From: Myxococcales bacterium | Lineage (GTDB): Bacteria; Myxococcota; Polyangia; Nannocystales; Nannocystaceae | Reading direction: 5' to 3' | DNA: 64,000 nucleotides | Assembly (NCBI GenBank): GCA_016793465.1 | Contig: JAEUJW010000028.1 | Span: 1-64,000 of the forward strand | Shown here: positions 38,246 to 47,645 of the stretch, piece by piece | How the letters are laid out: every line of letters starts with the position of its first letter | Position numbering within the stretch: position 1 is the stretch's first letter | Notes under the pieces: model-generated | Database searches by the model: none | Told to the model about the DNA's origin: nothing | The model's input: the letters and a program-made list of their open reading frames with translations, nothing else | Translations under genes and position numbers: made by a program

Positions 38246-38842
38246 ATGGTCGAGCCCCCCGAAGCGAACGCCCGCCGCGTCGCCATCCTCGAGGCCGCCA
38301 CCGGCGTGTTCCTGCGCTACGGCTTCAAGAAGACGTCGATGGACGACCTGGCCCGCGCGGCCGGGCTCTCGCGACAGGGGCTCTACCTCCACTTCCCGAC
38401 CAAGGACGCGCTGTTCAAGGCGGCCGTGCAGCACCTCGTCGACGACAGTCGCTCGCAGGCGCGGGCCGCCCTCGCCGGCAGCGGCGACGAGCCGGTCGAG
38501 GCCCGCCTGCTCGCCGCCTTCGAGGCGATGCACGGCCACATGATCGGCCAGCCCGGCGGCGAGCACATGGCCGAGCTGCTGGCGACGACCCTGCAGGTCC
38601 TCGGCCCGGTGTACGCCGAGATGGAGGAGGGCTTCATCGCCGACGTCGCCCGCACCCTCCGCGCCGCCGGCCTCGCCGCGGCCTGGAAGGACGCCGGGGT
38701 GTCGGCCAAGGACCTCGCCGAGCACCTCTACGCCGCCTCCTGCGGCGTCAAGCACCGCGTGGCGACCGCGGCCGAGTACCGCGAGCACATGCGGGTCGCC
38801 GTGCGGATCGTCTGCCGCCGCGGACAAACCGGCACCACGTGA
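38246..38842 (+). CDS. TetR/AcrR-family transcriptional regulator
   Basis: 198 residues. The N-terminal DNA-binding domain is typical: ILEAATGVFLRYGFKKTSMD, DLARAAGLSRQGLYLHFPTK, DALFKAAVQHLVDD. The ligand-binding half is all-helical and not class-specific. It is 6 bp downstream of the SDR gene, suggesting a drug- or metabolite-responsive repressor of the pair. Confidence 0.93.
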   Translation: MVEPPEANARRVAILEAATGVFLRYGFKKTSMDDLARAAGLSRQGLYLHFPTKDALFKAAVQHLVDDSRSQARAALAGSGDEPVEARLLAAFEAMHGHMIGQPGGEHMAELLATTLQVLGPVYAEMEEGFIADVARTLRAAGLAAAWKDAGVSAKDLAEHLYAASCGVKHRVATAAEYREHMRVAVRIVCRRGQTGTT

Positions 38843-38919
38843 CGTATCGCCGCCGGCCGGCTCGTCGCGGCCGCAGCAATAAGATTGTTCCGCGCCGCCG
38901 CGGATGTTAGTCGCCGATC

Positions 38920-41244
38920 GTGCGCCGCCCCCTGCTCGCCCCCCTCACCCTCGTCGTCCTCGCCGGCTGCCCCGCGGATCCGCCGATCTCCGGGGGCTCC
39001 GACGACAGCCAGGGCGACACCGCCGCGACCTCCGCGACGGCCCCGACCGGCAGCGCCCCGACCGACACCGGCGACACCGGCGACACCGGCGACACCACCG
39101 GCGAGCCGCCCGCGCTCGACCTCTACGGGTTCGTCGGCGGCTGCTACAGCGTGCGCAGCGGCGCCGCCTACCTCGCGGCCGCCGGCGACGGCTTCGCCTT
39201 CACCGCCGACCAGGCCGGCGCCGCCCGCTTCACCATGCAGGCCGCCGACCTCGCGACCTACCTGTTCTACGACCAGGACGGCGGCTACCTCGTGTCCGAC
39301 GACGGCCCGCTGCTGCGGAGGACCACCCTCGAGTCGGACGTCACCCTCATCGACGACGCGTACATCTCCGGCGCCGAGTGGATCCTCGAGCCCGGCGAGG
39401 CCGACCCGTTCCACTATCAGCTGCGAAACCGCCGCAACGACGCCCTGCTCGGCCTCGACGGCCTCGGCGCCGCCGCCCCCGTCGACTTCGAGCCCGCGTC
39501 GGACTGCAAGCCGTACCCCGAGCTCAGCCTCGACGCCACCGGCGAGGTCAAGCAGACCAAGTTCGACGACGGCGACCTCTACGGCATCGTCGACACCCAC
39601 TCGCACGTGCACTCGAACTACGCCTTCGGCGGCGGCGGCCTGTTCCACGGCGGCGCCTACCACCGCCTCGGCGTCCCCCACGCCCTGCCCGACTGCTCGA
39701 TCTCCCACGGCGAGATGGGCCGCAAGGACTTCTTCGGCTACATCTTCGACCAGTCCGGCAACGACCAGGCCGACATCGCCAGCCTGCTGCCCGACCTCAT
39801 CGCCAAGGAGCTCTCGGTCGACAACCACGCGACCGCCGGCTGGCCCGAGTTCACCGAGTGGCCCGACGGCCCGCGCCGCTCGACCCACCAGACCCAGTAC
39901 TGGCTGTGGTTGAAGCGGGCCTACCTCGCCGGCCTGCGCCTCGAGGTGCTGCACGCGACGACCAACGCGATCATCTGCGACTTCATGATCGGCGAGGGCA
40001 TCCAGGACAGCCGCTACTCGTGCGACGACATGACCGCGGTCGACCGCATCATCGACGAGTCGTACGCCATGGAGCGCTACATCGACGCCCAGTCGGGCGG
40101 CCCGGGGCTCGGGTGGTTCCGCATCGTGCACACCCCGGCCGAGGCCCGTGAGGTCATCGCCGCCGGCAAGCTGGCGGTCGTGCTCGGCATCGAGACCAGC
40201 AACCTGTTCGACTGCAAGATCACCCCGAAGGACGGCGACCCGGCCTGCGACGAGGCCTACGTCGAGTCGCAGCTCGATCATTATTACGACCTCGGCGTGC
40301 GCGCGATCTTCCCGGTCCACAAGTACGACAACAAGTTCACGCCCGGCGACGGCGACCGCGCCTTCATCGAGCTCGGCAACGTCGCCAACAGCGGCCACTG
40401 GTCCAACTTCACGCTCGACTGCCCCGACCCGCAGGTCGGCGGGTTCGACCAGGGCGACGTCAACTTCGGCGGCCTCAACATGCCGCGCGACGTGTTCGAC
40501 TCGCCGGCGCCGATCGACAACGCCGGCTTCGCCGACGCGCCGCTCAACACCATCGGCATGTACCTCGCGCAGATCAGCGAGCCCCCGCTGGTCGGCCCCT
40601 ACTGCCAGAACGCCACGCTCACCCCGCTCGGCGAGCACATGCTGGCCGAGATGATGCGGCGCGGCATGATGATCGAGGTCGACCACTTCCCGCAGTGGTC
40701 GTACGTGCGGGCCTACGAGCTGCTCGAGGCCGCCGACTACCCGCCGATCGGCAGCCACGGCCGCAACAACGACGGCAAGCTCTACGCGCTCGGCGGCGTC
40801 TCGACCACCGGCTTCGGCCGCTGCCGCGGCGAGCAGCCCGGCGCCACCGTGCAGGGCTTCGTCGACAAGATCCAGTTCATCATGGACAACGGCGGCTACC
40901 CCGCCGAGGGCTTCGGCTTCGACCTCAACGGCTTCGCCGGCGCCCGCGGCCCGCGCTTCGCCGAGGGCGACGAGGCCTGCCCGACCCCGCAGCAGGACCC
41001 GATCACCTACCCGTTCACCTCCTACGCCGGCGACATCGAGCTCAGCGAGCCGAAGATCGGCGAGCGCACGCTCGACTTCAACACCGAGGGCCTCGTGCAC
41101 ATCGGCCTGCTGCCCGAGCTCATCGAGGACGCGCGCCGCGACGCCGTCGACCCCGCCGACCTCGAGCCGCTGTTCCGCTCGGCCGAGGGCTACATTCGCA
41201 TGTGGGAGCTCGCCGAACAGCGGGCCGGCGAGCTCGGCGGCTGA
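38920..41244 (+). CDS. Lipoprotein with metal-dependent hydrolase (amidohydrolase/dipeptidase-like) domain
   Basis: 774 residues from the GTG at 38920. Lipobox LAGC, then a Thr/Asp/Gly linker with a tandem DTG repeat. Residues ~65-200 form a beta-rich domain of unclear type. The catalytic-looking part begins at GIVDTHSHVHSNYAFGG (HxH metal-binding motif of the amidohydrolase/TIM-barrel superfamily) and continues with ELSVDNHATAGWP, LAVVLGIETSNLF, GVRAIFPVHKYDNKF, MMIEVDHFPQWSY and YPPIGSHGRNNDG, which supply further His and Asp at barrel-strand ends, reminiscent of membrane dipeptidase (M19) enzymes. Probably a secreted or surface hydrolase; the substrate is unknown. Confidence 0.78.
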   Translation: MRRPLLAPLTLVVLAGCPADPPISGGSDDSQGDTAATSATAPTGSAPTDTGDTGDTGDTTGEPPALDLYGFVGGCYSVRSGAAYLAAAGDGFAFTADQAGAARFTMQAADLATYLFYDQDGGYLVSDDGPLLRRTTLESDVTLIDDAYISGAEWILEPGEADPFHYQLRNRRNDALLGLDGLGAAAPVDFEPASDCKPYPELSLDATGEVKQTKFDDGDLYGIVDTHSHVHSNYAFGGGGLFHGGAYHRLGVPHALPDCSISHGEMGRKDFFGYIFDQSGNDQADIASLLPDLIAKELSVDNHATAGWPEFTEWPDGPRRSTHQTQYWLWLKRAYLAGLRLEVLHATTNAIICDFMIGEGIQDSRYSCDDMTAVDRIIDESYAMERYIDAQSGGPGLGWFRIVHTPAEAREVIAAGKLAVVLGIETSNLFDCKITPKDGDPACDEAYVESQLDHYYDLGVRAIFPVHKYDNKFTPGDGDRAFIELGNVANSGHWSNFTLDCPDPQVGGFDQGDVNFGGLNMPRDVFDSPAPIDNAGFADAPLNTIGMYLAQISEPPLVGPYCQNATLTPLGEHMLAEMMRRGMMIEVDHFPQWSYVRAYELLEAADYPPIGSHGRNNDGKLYALGGVSTTGFGRCRGEQPGATVQGFVDKIQFIMDNGGYPAEGFGFDLNGFAGARGPRFAEGDEACPTPQQDPITYPFTSYAGDIELSEPKIGERTLDFNTEGLVHIGLLPELIEDARRDAVDPADLEPLFRSAEGYIRMWELAEQRAGELGG

Positions 41245-41398
41245 CCAGGGCGGCCCGGGCGTGACGCCCGTCACCGACCGCGACACCGCTGCCCCGGGTC
41301 TCGCTCCAGGCCCCGACCGGGCCTGCCAACAACGTCCGACGTCCCGCGAATCCCCAACGATCTCAAGGTGGCACGCTCCTGGCTATAGGGGCTCCGCC

Positions 41399-42352
41399 AT
41401 GATGAACCGCGCCGCCCTGAAGCTCCTCTCCGCCCTCTCCCTCCTCGTCGTCACCGCCTGTGACACCGACAAGAACGACGGCAAGAACGACGAGCTCGTC
41501 GGCGAGACCGAGGACGAGACCGAGACCGACGCGGCCACCGAAGTCCCCACCACCGGCGAGCCCACCGGCGAGTCCACCGGCGGCGAAGAGGACAGCGAGG
41601 GCACCACCGGCGCCCCCGAGCTGCCCTGCGACGCCGAGCACTACACCACCAACCGCCCGTGCGGCGAGGGCGGCCTGCAGTTCTGCACGTACACCGACGA
41701 GGCCGTGTTCGCGTGGGGCCAGTGCGTGACCTCGCCGGTGTGCGTGCCCGAGCCCGAGGAGCAGTTCGACTGTCAGGGCTGCGCGGTCGACCCCGCCGGC
41801 GTGCCCTACGAGTTCGACGCCTGCGGCAGCGACGAGAGCACCACCCCGCTCGTGCTGAGCTTCGACGGCGCCGCGGTCGGCTACGCCAGCGCCGGTCGGA
41901 CCTTCGACCTCGGCCGCTGCGCCGCCACCGACTGGCCGACCTCCGCGACCCCGTGGCTCGCGCTCGACCGCGACGGCTCCGGCGCGATCGACGGCGGCCA
42001 CGAGCTGTTCGGCTCGGCCACCCGCCTGCGCGGCGGCGCCCTCGCCGACAACGGCTTCGCCGCCCTGCGCGAGCTCGACGCCGACGGCGACGGCCGCCTG
42101 ACCGCCGCCGACCCCGGCTTCGCCGCCCTCGTGCTGTGGACCGACGACGACGGCGACCGCCGCTCGACCGGCCTCGAGCTCCAGCCGCTCGCCGCCCACG
42201 GCCTCGTCAGCATCGACCTCGCCTACGCCAGCGACCGCCGCTGCGACGCCCGCGGCAACTGCGAGGTCGAGCGCGCCGGCTTCACCTTCGCCGACGAGCT
42301 CGGTCGCACCCGCACCGGCGAGGTCGTCGACGTGCACCTCGCCTGCCAGTGA
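41399..42352 (+). CDS. Lipoprotein with EF-hand-like calcium motifs
   Basis: 317 residues from the ATG of MMNRAALKLLSALSLLVVTA. Lipobox VTAC, then an acidic Thr/Glu/Gly linker. Cys-rich middle part (CDAEHYTTNRPCGEGGLQFC, CVPEPEEQFDCQGC). The C-terminal half has calcium-loop motifs LDRDGSGAIDGGHELF, LDADGDGRLTAADPGF and TDDDGDRRSTGLEL, of the dockerin/EF-hand kind seen in secreted myxobacterial proteins. Surface-exposed, function unknown. Upstream 154 bp carry no recognised signal. Confidence 0.82.
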   Translation: MMNRAALKLLSALSLLVVTACDTDKNDGKNDELVGETEDETETDAATEVPTTGEPTGESTGGEEDSEGTTGAPELPCDAEHYTTNRPCGEGGLQFCTYTDEAVFAWGQCVTSPVCVPEPEEQFDCQGCAVDPAGVPYEFDACGSDESTTPLVLSFDGAAVGYASAGRTFDLGRCAATDWPTSATPWLALDRDGSGAIDGGHELFGSATRLRGGALADNGFAALRELDADGDGRLTAADPGFAALVLWTDDDGDRRSTGLELQPLAAHGLVSIDLAYASDRRCDARGNCEVERAGFTFADELGRTRTGEVVDVHLACQ

Positions 42353-42412
42353 GCGGACGCGTCCGACGCCGCCCGCGTTGCCGGCCGTCCCTCGCCCTCT
42401 TACCCTCGTGCG

Positions 42413-43336
42413 GTGCTCCCCGCGGCCCCGCTGCCCGCGCTCGACCTGAGCGGCCTGAGTCGCCTCGACGCGCCGCTGCCCCGAACGGTCCTCGACGTCG
42501 TCGTCGAGGGCTTCGATCGGGTCGGCGCGTACGGCCGCGGCCGCCTGGAGAGCGTCGACGACGACGCCGATCGCCCCGGCACGTTCACCTGCGTCACCGA
42601 CCGCGGCGAGCAGCGCTACCCGCTCCGCAAGGCCCGCGACGCCTGGCCCCTCGCGGTCGAGCGCGGCCTCGTGCCCGCCGCCTGGCGCGACGACCCGCGC
42701 CGCTGCTTCCCCGATCAGGAGCTCGTGTTCTTCTGCGCGGACTGCAACGGCATGGGCGCGACCGGCTACAACTACGACGATCCGTGCGCCGCCTGCGACG
42801 GCCGTGGCAACCAGATGAGGCGCGGCCGCGTCGCCCTGCCCACCGCGATCGCCGACGCCGCGTGGATGCTCGCCGACCCCGACCTCGTCGAGCGCGCCGA
42901 GGCCCTCGCCCGCGAGGCCGTGCGTCGCCTCGGCGCCCGCTCACGCCTGTCGCGGGTCGAGCGCGTGCAGTGGGGCCGCGTGCGCCCGGGCAAGCCGCTC
43001 GGCACCGTGCCCGTGGTCGTCGCCAGCCCGATCTGGGACCACTGCCGCGTGCCCGAGTGGGACTGGCCGCAGATGAAGGGCCCCGCCTTCGCGGCCGCCG
43101 CGTGGTGGCCGACGGCCCGCGAGCTCCCCGAGCTCACCCGTGAGATCCTCTGCTTCGACGTCGGCATGGCCTGGACCCACCACGCCGCGCACATCGAGGA
43201 CTCGCCCTTCGACCCGCTGCTCCGCCTGTGGGAGCTCGGCGTGATGATGGAGGAGCTGACCCCCGACGCCGTCGTGCTCGAGCGCGTCCACCACCGCCAC
43301 ATCCGCAGCTGGCGCGGCCACGTCCCCTACGCCTGA
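42413..43336 (+). CDS. Hypothetical protein with DnaJ-type CxxCxGxG zinc motifs
   Basis: 307 residues from the GTG at 42413. The notable feature is FCADCNGMGATGYNYDD then PCAACDGRGNQ: two CxxC-x-G-x-G motifs like half of a DnaJ zinc-finger, or like zinc ribbons of polyketide/NRPS-associated proteins. Around it are LRKARDAWPLAVERGLVPAA upstream, and a C-terminal part with many Trp/His (SPIWDHCRVPEWDWPQMKGP, VGMAWTHHAAHIEDS). No J-domain and no signal peptide. I do not recognise a family. Confidence 0.7.
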   Translation: MLPAAPLPALDLSGLSRLDAPLPRTVLDVVVEGFDRVGAYGRGRLESVDDDADRPGTFTCVTDRGEQRYPLRKARDAWPLAVERGLVPAAWRDDPRRCFPDQELVFFCADCNGMGATGYNYDDPCAACDGRGNQMRRGRVALPTAIADAAWMLADPDLVERAEALAREAVRRLGARSRLSRVERVQWGRVRPGKPLGTVPVVVASPIWDHCRVPEWDWPQMKGPAFAAAAWWPTARELPELTREILCFDVGMAWTHHAAHIEDSPFDPLLRLWELGVMMEELTPDAVVLERVHHRHIRSWRGHVPYA

Positions 43337-43502
43337 CGTTCTCTGCGCGTGCACCCGCAAGCGTTGCCGCGGCTCGCCGCGCCCCCGCGGCCCGATCCAC
43401 CGCCGACGGATCACGCGCAAAGCAGGCAAATTTCTTGGAGCCGCCCCGCCGTTCTCGCCGCTTGCACGCGCGATGTTCCGGCGTACACCGATATGGTGAG
43501 AG

Positions 43503-43520
43503 GTGTGGTCTGCGCCACAC
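43503..43520. promoter_or_regulatory. Inverted repeat GTGTGG-TCTGCG-CCACAC upstream of a small ORF
   Basis: A perfect 6-bp dyad with 6-nt spacer, ending 9 nt before the ATG of the 53-aa ORF. It could be an operator or a leader hairpin covering the ribosome-binding region. Confidence 0.5.
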
Positions 43521-43529
43521 GAAAGTCCC

Positions 43530-43691
43530 ATGGCATTCACCATCCACTTCCAACTGGGCCCCACCCACGAGACCAGCGAACCGACGGAGAGCACCGCCAG
43601 TCGAGGCGACGCCCCGTCCGCCGACGACGTCATCCCCCTCGACGTCGACGACCTGCAGCCCGCGACGCTCGAAGACCCGCCTGCGCTGTAG
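43530..43691 (+). CDS. Small acidic protein, 53 aa (uncertain)
   Basis: Begins MAFTIHFQLGPTHETSEP and ends PLDVDDLQPATLEDPPAL. It is highly acidic with no membrane segment or Cys. Reasons to keep it: a sensible amino-acid composition unlike the Arg/Pro filler of shadow frames, an isolated position in a 466-bp gap, and a perfect inverted repeat right before the start codon. The leader-like sequence suggests a peptide precursor or small regulator, but there are no modification enzymes beside it. The ribosome-binding site (GAAAG) is weak. Confidence 0.42.
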   Translation: MAFTIHFQLGPTHETSEPTESTASRGDAPSADDVIPLDVDDLQPATLEDPPAL

Positions 43692-43802
43692 CTCGTGCAC
43701 GGCGCGGTCCTGGTCGGCCGACACAGATCGGAGCCCGCAGGCGACGTCCGGGTCCGCCGCCCCCTGGCGCCGGCTGCCACGCCTCTCCGCCGCCGTCCGC
43801 GC

Positions 43803-45656
43803 TCAATACGCCCCGCGGTCCCACTGGCCCTGCAGCGAGCGCGGCGCCTGCTCGACGTCGCTGGTGACGGTCCCGTACTCCGGCAGCCCGAACACGTTGA
43901 TGCCCGCGCCGACGCCCTGCCCGCCGGGCTTCAGGTGAAAGTCGCCGGCGTCGGCGTCGACGAACACCGACGCCGGCGTGGCCGCGCCGCTGGTGTCGTC
44001 GCCCATGGTCACCAGCGGCGGCGGCAGGATCGCGTTGTTCTGGAAGCCGAACGTCAGGTTGCCCTCGCTCGTCGAGATCTGGACCCCGACGTCGCCGACC
44101 TCGACCGCCGACGCCCCGTTGTCGGCCGAGAACACGATGTTGTTGGTCAGCTTCCAGTCCATCAGCACGGCCGGGTCGGCGTACGACGAGACGCCGCCGC
44201 CGCTCGACAGGATGGTGTTGTTGGTCAGCGTCAGGTCCATGTCGCCCACGCCGCAGCTGTAGAAGCTGAGCGCCGCGCCGCCGCCGGGGCCCGTCTTCTC
44301 GATCACGTTGTTGCGCAGCAGCAGCGACACCGCCTCGGGGAAGCAGCTCCCGTAGCCGCCGACCGCGTCGGTCGCCCCGCCGCCGCCGTCCTGGCAGATG
44401 CGGTTGGCGTCGAGCACCCCGACGCCCGCGTGCAGCGCCTGGTTGCCGTACTCGATCGCGCTGACCACGAACGTCTGCGGCGCGCTCGCCCGCACGTAGA
44501 TGTCGTTGCAGCGCAGCACCGTCACCCCGCTCGGGCACGCGCTGGCGATGATGCCGTAGAAGTTCAAGATGTCGGGGTCGCCGGCCTCGGTCGCCAGCAT
44601 CTCGATGTAGTTGCGCACGAGCGTGCCCGCGGCCACGAAGTGGTGGCCGTAGCTCCACGCGTCGGCCTGCAGCGGGTTGGCGATCATTCGAAACCCGCCG
44701 AACACGGCGTTGTTGTGGTCGAGCGTGAGCCGCCCGTAGAACTCGGTCGCGTGGGCGTCCGGGTCCCAGTCGGTGAAGGTGGCGTCGAACCCGCCCTTCA
44801 CCGTCAAGCCCTTGCCGATGTACACGCTCGACGACGGGTACTTGCCCGCCGCCACCCGCAGCGTGCTGCCGTCCGGCGCCGACGCGACCGCGTGGCACAG
44901 CGTGGCCCACGCCGTCTCGGGCGTCGTGCCGTCGTTGCCGTCGTCGCCGCCGTCCGCGCTCAGGTGGAACACCGGACCGGGCTCGGGGATCGGGCATGGC
45001 AGGCTCGCCGCCGGCGGGAACTGCTGCCTGCAGCCCGACACCAGCGGCACCGCCTCGGGGATCGCCAGCTCGGAGCACGCGCCCCCGCCGCCGAGGCAGC
45101 TGCCCGCGGCGCACACGTCACCGCCGTCGGCCACCCCGTCGCAGTCGTTGTCGATCCCGTCGCACACCTCCGTCGTCGGCAGCGCGCAGCCGCCGACGCA
45201 GCCGACGCCCTCGACGCACTCGACCTCGCACACCTCCTCCACCGGCACCTCGCCCTTGCACAGGATCGACACGTCCCCGTCGCAGAAGATGCCGTCCTCC
45301 TCGCAGATCGTCCCGGTCGACGTCGACTCCTCGCCGCTCGAGCTGCCCGTCTCGCCCGTCGTCGTCGTCCCCGACCCCGTCGTCGTCGAGCCCGTCTCGC
45401 CCGTCGTCGGGTCGAGCCCGCCGGTGGTCGTCCCCGACGTCGTCGTGCCCAGCGTCATGCCCTCCGACACGCCCGACGTCGACGTCGTCCCGCCCGTCGT
45501 CGGCGCCGCCCCGGTCGACGGCTCGCCGCCGCTCCCGCTCGAAGACGACGCCGAGGCGGAGCCCTCCGCGGTCCCCACCTCCTCGTCGCCGCACGCGGCC
45601 AGCGCCGCCACCACGATCGTCCCGAGGGCCCGTGAAACATCGACAAAGCGAGGCAT
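43803..45656 (-). CDS. Parallel beta-helix lipoprotein with MopE-type Cys motif
   Basis: 617 residues. Signal with lipobox LAAC, then a ~100-residue Thr/Ser/Gly linker. Cys-rich part with the MopE-type motif EVCDGIDNDCDGVADGGDVC. The rest is a right-handed beta-helix of the DUF1565/polymorphic outer-membrane type: HLSADGGDDGNDGTTPETAW marks the start, and LLLRNNVIEKTGPGGGAALS, LTLTNNTILSSGGGVSSY and WKLTNNIVFSADNGASAVEV are typical rungs. Probably an outer-membrane-anchored adhesin or polysaccharide-binding protein. Confidence 0.85.
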   Translation of the reverse strand: MPRFVDVSRALGTIVVAALAACGDEEVGTAEGSASASSSSGSGGEPSTGAAPTTGGTTSTSGVSEGMTLGTTTSGTTTGGLDPTTGETGSTTTGSGTTTTGETGSSSGEESTSTGTICEEDGIFCDGDVSILCKGEVPVEEVCEVECVEGVGCVGGCALPTTEVCDGIDNDCDGVADGGDVCAAGSCLGGGGACSELAIPEAVPLVSGCRQQFPPAASLPCPIPEPGPVFHLSADGGDDGNDGTTPETAWATLCHAVASAPDGSTLRVAAGKYPSSSVYIGKGLTVKGGFDATFTDWDPDAHATEFYGRLTLDHNNAVFGGFRMIANPLQADAWSYGHHFVAAGTLVRNYIEMLATEAGDPDILNFYGIIASACPSGVTVLRCNDIYVRASAPQTFVVSAIEYGNQALHAGVGVLDANRICQDGGGGATDAVGGYGSCFPEAVSLLLRNNVIEKTGPGGGAALSFYSCGVGDMDLTLTNNTILSSGGGVSSYADPAVLMDWKLTNNIVFSADNGASAVEVGDVGVQISTSEGNLTFGFQNNAILPPPLVTMGDDTSGAATPASVFVDADAGDFHLKPGGQGVGAGINVFGLPEYGTVTSDVEQAPRSLQGQWDRGAY

Positions 45657-45721
45657 CGGACCATCCTACTGCCCCGCTCCGCGGGCGTACATGCGCCATT
45701 GAGCGCGCCGCCGGGCCCCGC

Positions 45722-46465
45722 TCAGGTCATCGGGTGGCGCCGGCGCGCCTCTTCGAGCTCCTCGTCGTTGGTCAGGTGCAGGCGCAGCGGCGTGATCGAC
45801 ACGTAGCCGTGCTCGACGGCCCAGCGGTCGGTGTCCTCCTCGGTCTCCTCGACCGGCACCACCGTGAACCAGTAGTGCGTGCGCCCGTACGGGTCCTTGC
45901 TCGGCACCACCTTGCCGTCGTAGTGCCGCACCGACTGCCGGGTCCAGCGCATCCCCAGCGGCGCCGCCGGCAGGTTGACGTTGACCAGCGTCAGCCGCGG
46001 GTCGGGCAGCAGCAGCTTCAACACCCGGTCGACCCACGGCCGCAGCGCCGCGAAGTCCGGCTCGCTGTCGGTCGTCGGCGTGCTGAAGGCGATGCCCCGC
46101 ACCCCGAACAGCGCCGCCTGCTTGGCCGCCGCCAGCGTGCCCGAGTGCCACAGCGCGTTCCCGAGGTTGGTGCCGAGGTTGACGCCCGACAGCACCACGT
46201 CGACGTGCTCCCAGTGGTGGATGCCCAGGGCCACACAATCGGCCGGCGTGCCGTTGACCCGAAAGGCCGTCACGCCGCTCGTGAACGCCGCCAGCGGCGT
46301 GGGCTTGTACAGCAGCGGACGCGACGCGGTGATCGAGTGGCTGGCCGACGACATCTCGACGTCCGGCGCGACCACACGGACCTCCCCGAACTCCGCCGCC
46401 GCCTGCGCGAGCGCCGCAATACCGGGACTGTAGATACCGTCGTCGTTGGCGATCAGGATACGCAT
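45722..46465 (-). CDS. surE: SurE, 5'/3'-nucleotidase
   Basis: 247 residues from the ATG of MRILIANDDGIYSPGIAALA. The metal-binding NDDG and YSPG, VVAPDVEMSSASHSIT, and LSGVNLGTNLGNALWHSGTL with its Asn residues are complete family hallmarks. SurE dephosphorylates nucleoside 5'- and 3'-monophosphates and is associated with stationary-phase survival. Divergent from the lipid-kinase gene with 73 bp between start codons, so both probably share a promoter region. Confidence 0.97.
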   Translation of the reverse strand: MRILIANDDGIYSPGIAALAQAAAEFGEVRVVAPDVEMSSASHSITASRPLLYKPTPLAAFTSGVTAFRVNGTPADCVALGIHHWEHVDVVLSGVNLGTNLGNALWHSGTLAAAKQAALFGVRGIAFSTPTTDSEPDFAALRPWVDRVLKLLLPDPRLTLVNVNLPAAPLGMRWTRQSVRHYDGKVVPSKDPYGRTHYWFTVVPVEETEEDTDRWAVEHGYVSITPLRLHLTNDEELEEARRRHPMT

Positions 46466-46538
46466 GGCAACTCCGCGGTCAGGATACTCAAACAGGCCCA
46501 CCGAGCTATGGATGCCGGGCGCCGAACGTGCGCAGCTT

Positions 46539-47450
46539 ATGCGGATACTCCTGATCTTCAACCCCGGCGCGGGACCGCAGGACGAGCCCAGCGAGGCCAC
46601 GCTCCTGCAGCTCATCCGCGACGCCGGCCACGACGTCTCCCTGTGCGCGCACGACGACCACGACGGCATCGCCGACTGCAGCGACGGCCACGACCTCGTG
46701 GCCATCGCCGGCGGCGACGGCACCGCCGGACGCATCGCCCGGCGCCTGCACGGCGCCGCCGTGCCGGTCACCTTCATCCCGACCGGCACCGCCAACAACA
46801 TCGCCCGGTCGCTCGCGCTCGCCCACCGCACGCCCGCCGAACTGATCGCCGGCTGGGCCGAGGCGGAGGTCCGCCGGCTCGACCTCGGCGTCATCGAGGG
46901 GCCGATGGGCGCGCGCACCTTCATCGAGGGCGTCGGCGCCGGCCTGTTCACCCGCACGATGCTCGAGATCGACGCCTTTAAATATCTCGCCGACCTCAGC
47001 ACCCCGGAGGAGAAGATCGCCGAGGCGCTGGCGATCTTGACCGACCGCCTGCGCACGTTCAGGACCCGACACATGAACATGCGCCTCGACGGCGAGGACA
47101 TCTCGGGCGAGTACCTGATGGTCGAGGCCATGAACATCCAGTTCGTCGGCCCCAACCTCTACGTCGCCCCCGTCTCCGACCCGGACGACGGCCTGCTGGA
47201 CATCGTGCTCGTCGGCGAGCAGCAGCGCCGCGACCTGCTGGCGTACCTCGCGAGCTGGCGGCGGGGCGACCTGCTCGCGCCCCGCCTGCCGACCCGCCGC
47301 GGCAAGCACCTGCAGATCGAGTGGCTCGGCAGCACCCTGCACATCGACGACGAGCCCTGGCCGCCCGAGGGCGAGGGCGAGTACGCGGTGCCCTCGACCA
47401 TCGACATACGCGTGCACGAGCACGCGCTCCAGGTGCTCGTCCCCCGCTGA
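46539..47450 (+). CDS. Diacylglycerol/lipid kinase family protein (YegS/DagK-like)
   Basis: 303 residues from the ATG of MRILLIFNPGAGPQDEPSEA; an ATG at 46512 would add nine residues. N-terminal ATP-binding domain with FNPGAG, LVAIAGGDGTAGRIAR (GGDGT nucleotide motif) and VTFIPTGTANNIARSL. The C-terminal beta domain (DLGVIEGPMGARTFIEGVGA, LYVAPVSDPDDGLLDIVLVG, LHIDDEPW) is that of the DagK/sphingosine-kinase superfamily. Phosphorylates a lipid, probably diacylglycerol or a related alcohol, at the inner membrane. Confidence 0.95.
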   Translation: MRILLIFNPGAGPQDEPSEATLLQLIRDAGHDVSLCAHDDHDGIADCSDGHDLVAIAGGDGTAGRIARRLHGAAVPVTFIPTGTANNIARSLALAHRTPAELIAGWAEAEVRRLDLGVIEGPMGARTFIEGVGAGLFTRTMLEIDAFKYLADLSTPEEKIAEALAILTDRLRTFRTRHMNMRLDGEDISGEYLMVEAMNIQFVGPNLYVAPVSDPDDGLLDIVLVGEQQRRDLLAYLASWRRGDLLAPRLPTRRGKHLQIEWLGSTLHIDDEPWPPEGEGEYAVPSTIDIRVHEHALQVLVPR

Positions 47451-47468
47451 GCGCCGGCCGGGCCGCGC

Positions 47469-47645
47469 TCAGCCGGCGACCTTGCGGCCGACGATGAGGC
47501 CCGCGATCAGCATGACCGCGAAGATGCCGATGAAGACGAAGAACAGGATCTGGGCGATGCCCGACGCCGTCTGCGAGATGCCGGTGAACCCGAACAGAGC
47601 CGCGACCAGAGAGATGATGAGGAAGATGAACGCCCAACGAAGCAT
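47469..47645 (-). CDS. DUF1328 (YtjA-like) small membrane protein
   Basis: 58 residues: [40 protein letters not shown] and a short polar end GRKVAG. Two membrane helices and the LRWA...F.GF...A..IA..LF pattern match DUF1328, which is often induced in stationary phase or envelope stress. Convergent with the lipid-kinase gene (18 bp). Confidence 0.9.
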   Translation of the reverse strand: MLRWAFIFLIISLVAALFGFTGISQTASGIAQILFFVFIGIFAVMLIAGLIVGRKVAG

